A DNA stretch of 17,654 bases from Deltaproteobacteria bacterium UBA5756 (lineage in GTDB: Bacteria > Desulfobacterota > Syntrophorhabdia > Syntrophorhabdales > Syntrophorhabdaceae). A program made the position numbers and the translations under genes. The notes under the pieces were generated by a model. It ran no database searches, was not told where the DNA came from, and saw only the letters and a list, made by a program, of their open reading frames with translations. The stretch covers positions 1 to 17,654 of the forward strand of contig DIFE01000046.1 of assembly GCA_002418985.1 (NCBI GenBank). The letters are read 5' to 3'. Shown here one piece after another: positions 13,328-17,654 of the stretch. The stretch's first letter is position 1. Every line of letters begins with the position of its first letter.

Positions 13328-14497
13328 ATGGATTATTTTTTATCGGATGACCAGAAGAGCATACGGACGCTGGCGCGGAGAATAGCAGAGGAAAAGGTCG
13401 TTCCCGTTCGTGCGGAGCTTGATGAGACAGGAAAGTTTCCCTGGGGCATAATGAAGAATTGTGCCGAAACAGGGCTCTTCGGAGTCAGCATCCCCGAGGC
13501 ATACGGCGGTATGGGAGGGGGATCTTTTGAAAACTGCATCGTCGTTGAGGAATTGAGCAAGGCCTGCCTCGGCGTATCTGTAAGCTATGCGGCCAGTCTT
13601 CTGGGCGCCTACCCCATCCTGCTTGGCGGGTCGGAGGAACAGAAGAAGAAATATCTCTCCCAGATAGCCAGCGGGTCGAAGCTGGGAGCCTTCGGCCTCA
13701 CCGAGGCCAATGCGGGCAGCGATGCCCAGGGCATACGGACTGAGGCTAAAAAGGACGGCGACTATTATATACTCAACGGAACAAAACAATGGATAACCAA
13801 CGGCGGCGAGGCCGACATCTATACCGTAATCGCGATGACCGACCGCTCCAAAGGAGGCCGGGGTGCCACGGCTTTCATCCTTGAAAAAGGCATGGAAGGC
13901 TTCACTTTCGGCAAGAAAGAGAACAAGCTCGGCATCCGGGCATCCGCCACCCGGGAATTGGTATTTCAAGATTGCAAAGTTCCGAAGGAAAATGTTATAG
14001 GTAGAGAAGGTCTGGGCTTCATCCTAACGATGAGAACATTTGACAGGACCCGCCCGGGGATAGGTGCGCAGGCAGTCGGGGTTGCCCACGGCGCACTTGA
14101 CGCGGCAGTACAATACGCGCGTGAAAGGGAACAGTTCGAGAGAAAGATCATCTCCTTTCAGGCGATACAGCATATGCTCGCCGATATGGCGATACAGGTG
14201 GAGGCGGCACGCGCTCTCGTGTATTCGGTGGCCCGGTACATCGACAGCAATCCGAAGGATTTCTCCAAGGTGTCGGCCATGAGCAAGGTCTTCCCCAGCG
14301 ACGTTGCCATGAAAGTTGTCGTCGATGCCCTACAGGTCTTCGGCGGATATGGCTATATGAAGGAGTATCCCATCGAGAAGATGATGCGCGATGCCAAGAT
14401 ACTCCAAATATACGAGGGCACGAACCAGATACAGAGAAATATAATCGGGCTGGAGCTGATCAAGGCATCGGCCTCGAAGAAAAAAATAATAGCGTGA
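13328..14497 (+). CDS. acyl-CoA dehydrogenase inside the fab operon
   Basis: A flavin (FAD) enzyme that normally oxidises acyl-CoA to trans-2-enoyl-CoA, passing electrons to ETF. The 389-residue protein has the three expected domains: N-terminal helical (about 1-115), middle beta domain with GLTEANAGSDAQG and NGTKQWITNGG, and C-terminal helical domain with DRTRPGIGAQAVG, REREQFERKI, FGGYGYMKEYP and IYEGTNQIQRN. Glu363 in YEGT is the usual short/medium-chain catalytic base, so it should be active. It most resembles butyryl/short-chain dehydrogenases, but no chain length or acyl carrier can be read. A strong GGAGAGG precedes it, 3 nt after plsX. Its place between plsX and fabD, where fabH is expected, is unusual. 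It may act on acyl-ACP. Confidence 0.9.
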   Translation: MDYFLSDDQKSIRTLARRIAEEKVVPVRAELDETGKFPWGIMKNCAETGLFGVSIPEAYGGMGGGSFENCIVVEELSKACLGVSVSYAASLLGAYPILLGGSEEQKKKYLSQIASGSKLGAFGLTEANAGSDAQGIRTEAKKDGDYYILNGTKQWITNGGEADIYTVIAMTDRSKGGRGATAFILEKGMEGFTFGKKENKLGIRASATRELVFQDCKVPKENVIGREGLGFILTMRTFDRTRPGIGAQAVGVAHGALDAAVQYAREREQFERKIISFQAIQHMLADMAIQVEAARALVYSVARYIDSNPKDFSKVSAMSKVFPSDVAMKVVVDALQVFGGYGYMKEYPIEKMMRDAKILQIYEGTNQIQRNIIGLELIKASASKKKIIA

Positions 14498-14547
14498 GAC
14501 ACTGATCTCGCGAGGAAAAAAATCCACAACCCGGCGAGAGAGGATAG

Positions 14548-15486
14548 ATGAAGAAGACGGGCATAGTATTTCCGGGACAGGGTTCCCAGTATATCGGCAT
14601 GGGCAGGGATCTCTACGAGAGGTTCGACTACATTCGAGACATGTTCGACACGGCCGACGGGGTCCTTGGCTTTCCCATAACGGATCTTTGTTTCAACGGC
14701 CCCGAGGACGAACTGCGCCAGACGTATAACACGCAGCCATCGCTGCTTCTCGTCGGCTATGCCGTCTACGAGGCCTTAAGAAGGGAAGCGGGCGTCGAAC
14801 CTTTTCTCGTCGCCGGCCACAGCCTTGGCGAATATACGGCCCTACTGGCAAGCGGCTTTTTTACCTTTGAAGAAGCCCTGACCATCACCAGAAAGAGAGG
14901 GCTTCTCATGGAAGAAGCCTGTCCGAAGGGAAAAGGCGGTATGGTGGCGCTTATCGGTGCCGACATGGAGAAAATCGCGCCGATCCTTGCGGAAATATCC
15001 CACGACGATTACGTGGCCGTTCCCGCAAACCTCAATTCCGCGGAACAGGTGGTCCTTTCAGGGAACGCCGAGGCGCTGAAGGAAGCCGTTGAAAAGCTTA
15101 AGGGCACCGGGTACAAAAAGGCCGTCTTCCTCAACGTCTCCGGGCCGTTCCATTCTCCGCTCATGCAGGAGGCCGCGGACCAGTTGAAAAGCGAACTGGC
15201 GGACTTGAGCCACGGGGATCTTTCCATTCCTGTCGTCTATAATGTCGACGCGACCCCCGGGAAAGAAAAAGGCACGGTGGACGACAAGCTCTACCGTCAG
15301 ATGTTCTCTCCGGTGCTGTGGGAAAAATGCGTCAGAAAGATGGCTGACGAAGGCGTGGAGGTCTTTATCGAGGCAGGTCCACAGAAGGTGCTTTCCAACC
15401 TCGTGAAGCGGATCGTGCCAGGCGTTGCCTGTGTAAACGTCGAAAAATTCGATGAGATAGAATCGGTCAAGGGGCTTATAGCATGA
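14548..15486 (+). CDS. fabD: malonyl-CoA:ACP transacylase FabD
   Basis: FabD loads malonyl groups onto ACP for fatty-acid elongation. The 312-residue protein carries FPGQGSQYIGMG (8-19), the nucleophile Ser92 in AGHSLGEYTAL, His202 in VSGPFHSPLM, and EAGPQKVLSNL near the C-terminus, matching E. coli FabD in order and position. AGAGAGGATAG precedes the ATG. It is 50 nt after the acyl-CoA dehydrogenase and its stop overlaps the fabG start by 4 nt (ATGA), indicating coupled translation. Confidence 0.98.
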   Translation: MKKTGIVFPGQGSQYIGMGRDLYERFDYIRDMFDTADGVLGFPITDLCFNGPEDELRQTYNTQPSLLLVGYAVYEALRREAGVEPFLVAGHSLGEYTALLASGFFTFEEALTITRKRGLLMEEACPKGKGGMVALIGADMEKIAPILAEISHDDYVAVPANLNSAEQVVLSGNAEALKEAVEKLKGTGYKKAVFLNVSGPFHSPLMQEAADQLKSELADLSHGDLSIPVVYNVDATPGKEKGTVDDKLYRQMFSPVLWEKCVRKMADEGVEVFIEAGPQKVLSNLVKRIVPGVACVNVEKFDEIESVKGLIA

Positions 15487-16208
15487 ACGGAACAGTGACG
15501 ATCGTTACAGGCGGCGCCCAGGGTATCGGCAGGGCGATCTCGGAACTCATCGCCGACAAGGGCGGCGACATCGCGATCTTTGATATAATCGACGGACCTG
15601 AGGCCAGACAGGCCATTCAATCCAAAGGCAGGCGCTGCGAAATTTACAGTGTCGATGTCTCGGATTTTCAGGCTGTCCAGGGGGCTGTCGATCAGGCGCT
15701 CAAAGACCTGGGCAAGATTGACAATCTCGTGAACAACGCCGGTATCACCATAGACAAACTCCTGGTGAGAATGAAAGAAGAGGACTGGGACCGCGTCATC
15801 AGAGTGAATCTGAAGAGCGTCTTCAACTGCACGAAGGCCGTCGTCAGGCACATGCTCAAGACAGGCGGCAGCATCGTAAATATCTCTTCCATCGCGGGCG
15901 TCATGGGAAACCCCGGGCAGGCCAACTATGCGGCGAGCAAGGCCGGCATCATCGGCTTCACCAAGAGCGTCGCCAGGGAATATGCGGAGCGGTCCATCAG
16001 GGTCAACGCCGTCGCTCCGGGATTCATCAGGACAAAGATGACGGACATGATCGATGAAAGGACGAAAGAATCGATGTATGGGGCAATTCCGCTCAAACGG
16101 CTCGGGGAACCCCGGGACGTCGCGAACGTAGTATACTTTCTTCTTTCGAAATACGGCAGCTACGTGACGGGGGAGGTGATAAATGTCAACGGTGGGTTGT
16201 ACATGTAA
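15483..16208 (+). CDS. fabG: 3-oxoacyl-ACP reductase FabG
   Basis: FabG is the NADPH-dependent short-chain dehydrogenase that reduces 3-ketoacyl-ACP. The 241-residue protein shows TGGAQGIGRAIS (9-20, cofactor loop), NNAG (84-87), catalytic Ser136, Tyr149 and Lys153 (SSIAGVMGNPGQANYAASKAG), and the C-terminal VTGEVINVNGGLYM, all as in classic FabG. The start overlaps the fabD stop. It is followed by an 87-nt gap before acpP with no hairpin that I trust. Confidence 0.98.
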   Translation: MNGTVTIVTGGAQGIGRAISELIADKGGDIAIFDIIDGPEARQAIQSKGRRCEIYSVDVSDFQAVQGAVDQALKDLGKIDNLVNNAGITIDKLLVRMKEEDWDRVIRVNLKSVFNCTKAVVRHMLKTGGSIVNISSIAGVMGNPGQANYAASKAGIIGFTKSVAREYAERSIRVNAVAPGFIRTKMTDMIDERTKESMYGAIPLKRLGEPRDVANVVYFLLSKYGSYVTGEVINVNGGLYM

Positions 16209-16295
16209 AAAAGCCCATGACCGGAAGTAAACCGTCGAAGCGGCGGATTCCGGGGGAGCTTGAAGGAATTTTCAATAAAACAAGGAGGTGGCTTA

Positions 16296-16535
16296 ATGCC
16301 AGTAACTGAAAAAGTAAAGAAGATGATCGTGGATCAGCTCGGGGTAAGCGAATCGGAAGTTGTTCCGGAAGCTAAGTTCATTGATGACCTCGGCGCCGAT
16401 TCTCTAGATATCGTTGAGCTTATTATGGCACTGGAAGACGAGTACAGCATAGAGATCCCCGACGAGGACGCAGAGAAGATGGAAACGGTCGGTGATGCGA
16501 TCCGATACATTGAAGATCGCCTGGCAGGCAAATAA
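16296..16535 (+). CDS. acpP: acyl carrier protein AcpP
   Basis: The 79-residue acidic protein is ACP. Ser36 in DDLGADSLDIVEL is the 4'-phosphopantetheine site, and the flanking helices match. The start at 16296 is chosen over the upstream in-frame 16260 because AAGGAGGTGG lies just before it and it gives the standard N-terminus (MPVTEKVKKMIVDQLG). This strong ribosome site fits the high ACP demand. It carries intermediates for FabD, FabG and FabF in this operon, and possibly for the acyl-CoA dehydrogenase. Confidence 0.98.
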   Translation: MPVTEKVKKMIVDQLGVSESEVVPEAKFIDDLGADSLDIVELIMALEDEYSIEIPDEDAEKMETVGDAIRYIEDRLAGK

Positions 16536-16551
16536 TTCAACGAGGTGTCGT

Positions 16552-17654
16552 TTGAAAAGAAGGGTTGTCATCACCGGTGTTGGTCTTGTGACTCCCCTCG
16601 GCGTAGGGACGGATAATGTCTGGAAAAGGATTCTCGACGGGGAATCGGGGATCACACCGCTAACGAGATTCGATAGTACGCACCATGATACTAAAATAGC
16701 CGGCGAGGTTAGGGACTTCAAGGCCGAGGAGTATGTCTCGGTCAAAGAGATGAAGCGGATGGACCTTTTCATCCAGTATGCCCTCGCCGCGACAAAAATA
16801 GCCATGGAAGATTCCGGCCTCGACATTTCGAAAGAAGATGCCGAACGGGCCGGGGTGGTGGTCGGCACAGGCCTTGGCGGCCTGCCGACCCTTGAAAAAT
16901 ATCACAGCATTTACCTGGAAAGAGGACCGGGGCGTATCTCGCCCTTCTTCATTCCCATGCTCATTGCAAACGAGGCGCCCGGCCATATCGCCATCCAGTA
17001 CGGCATAAAAGGGCCCAATCTCTGCATCGTGACGGCCTGCGCTACAGGCGCTCATTCGATCGGCGACGCAGCGAGGATCATCCAGTACGGCGATGCCGAT
17101 ATGATGGTGGCGGGCGGGTGCGAGGCCAACCTGACCCCGTTGACGGTGGGCGGTTTCAATGCGATGAAGGCCCTTTCAACCAGGAACAGTGAGCCCGAGA
17201 AGGCCTCGCGGCCGTTCGACAAGGACCGCGACGGTTTCGTGGTGGCCGAAGGCGCCGGTATCGTAATCCTTGAAGAATTGGAACACGCCCGCAAAAGAGG
17301 CGCGAAGATCTACGCGGAACTCATGGGATACGGATATAACGGGGACGCATATCACATAACGGCCCCGTGCCCTGACGGGGACGGATTCATCCGTTGTATC
17401 AACATGGCGCTGCGCGATGCCGGGCTCGGCCCTGAGGCGGTGGACTACATCAACGCCCATGGGACCTCCACGGACCTCAACGACCAGACGGAAACGCTGG
17501 CTATCAAAAAGGTCTTCGGAGAACGCGCTTACAAGATTCCCGTCAGTTCGACCAAGTCCATGACGGGTCACCTTCTCGGTGCCGCGGGCGCCATCGAGGC
17601 CATCTTCAGCGCGCTGGCCATCAGGGACCGGGTTTGCCCGCCGACGATCAATTA
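16552..17654 (+). CDS. fabF: 3-oxoacyl-ACP synthase II FabF (3' end beyond window)
   Basis: The condensing enzyme that elongates acyl-ACP with malonyl-ACP. About 367 of an expected 410-415 residues are present; the window edge cuts the C-terminus. Catalytic residues fall at the E. coli FabF numbers: Cys163 in TACATGAHS, His303 in NAHGTSTDLND, Lys335 in SSTKSMTGH and His340. The start is TTG at 16552 with GAGGTG 4 nt upstream, 16 nt after acpP. The cysteine context and HGT/TGH histidines mark a KAS I/II enzyme rather than FabH (Cys-His-Asn). The operon's usual initiating synthase FabH is absent from the window. Confidence 0.97.
   Translation, partial: MKRRVVITGVGLVTPLGVGTDNVWKRILDGESGITPLTRFDSTHHDTKIAGEVRDFKAEEYVSVKEMKRMDLFIQYALAATKIAMEDSGLDISKEDAERAGVVVGTGLGGLPTLEKYHSIYLERGPGRISPFFIPMLIANEAPGHIAIQYGIKGPNLCIVTACATGAHSIGDAARIIQYGDADMMVAGGCEANLTPLTVGGFNAMKALSTRNSEPEKASRPFDKDRDGFVVAEGAGIVILEELEHARKRGAKIYAELMGYGYNGDAYHITAPCPDGDGFIRCINMALRDAGLGPEAVDYINAHGTSTDLNDQTETLAIKKVFGERAYKIPVSSTKSMTGHLLGAAGAIEAIFSALAIRDRVCPPTIN

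Overview
The window looks like a chromosomal housekeeping segment of an anaerobic Desulfobacterota/deltaproteobacterium-like organism. The reasons are the moderate-to-high GC content with AT-rich promoters, the rpmF-plsX-fab gene order, a TatA of delta-type sequence, and a UPF0280 + NIL-ferredoxin pair typical of strict anaerobes. A Syntrophorhabdus-like lineage is my guess. There is no phage, insertion sequence, CRISPR array or plasmid signature.

Layout. 105-619 (minus strand): a tRNA-Glu(CUC) followed 13 nt later by a PPC/DUF296-domain gene. 741-2032 (plus): tatA and sua5. 2144-4228 (plus): a tight run of a BamE-like lipoprotein, a ten-cysteine zinc-ribbon protein, a TPR-like lipoprotein and ftsY. 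4326-6805 (minus): purN, a prmA-type methyltransferase and a one-component regulator that joins an excisionase-type HTH to a periplasmic-binding-protein-like (molybdate-type) domain. A palindrome-rich divergent control region of about 200 bp follows. 7027-10722 (plus): UPF0280 (COG2122), NIL-domain 2[4Fe-4S] ferredoxin, NifS/IscS-type cysteine desulfurase and the methylthiotransferase MtaB, which together look like a sulfur-handling cluster. 10884-11447: yggT and yggU (DUF167). From a strong promoter at 11540 to the window end: yceD, rpmF, plsX, an acyl-CoA dehydrogenase, fabD, fabG, acpP and fabF, the last cut by the window edge.

Two neighbourhoods deserve most attention. First, the fatty-acid operon has an intact acyl-CoA dehydrogenase exactly where fabH normally sits, 3 nt after plsX and upstream of fabD-fabG-acpP-fabF. 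This suggests either an acyl-ACP/acyl-CoA redox step tied to fatty-acid synthesis or another way of priming or desaturating chains. Second, the UPF0280/NIL-ferredoxin/desulfurase/MtaB run behind a regulated divergent promoter suggests an anaerobic sulfur relay serving homocysteine formation, Fe-S clusters and tRNA thiolation. Sua5 (t6A synthesis) and MtaB (ms2t6A) in the same window act in sequence on the same tRNA base.

Smaller points: promoters of near-consensus form at 6812-6840, 6954-6982 and 11540-11568; a predicted leaderless or nearly leaderless transcript for the regulator; TTG starts for prmA, yceD and fabF; two imperfect intergenic repeats; and an inverted pair of DnaA-box-like 9-mers inside a lipoprotein signal-peptide region. 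All calls come from reading the sequence; no database search was run.
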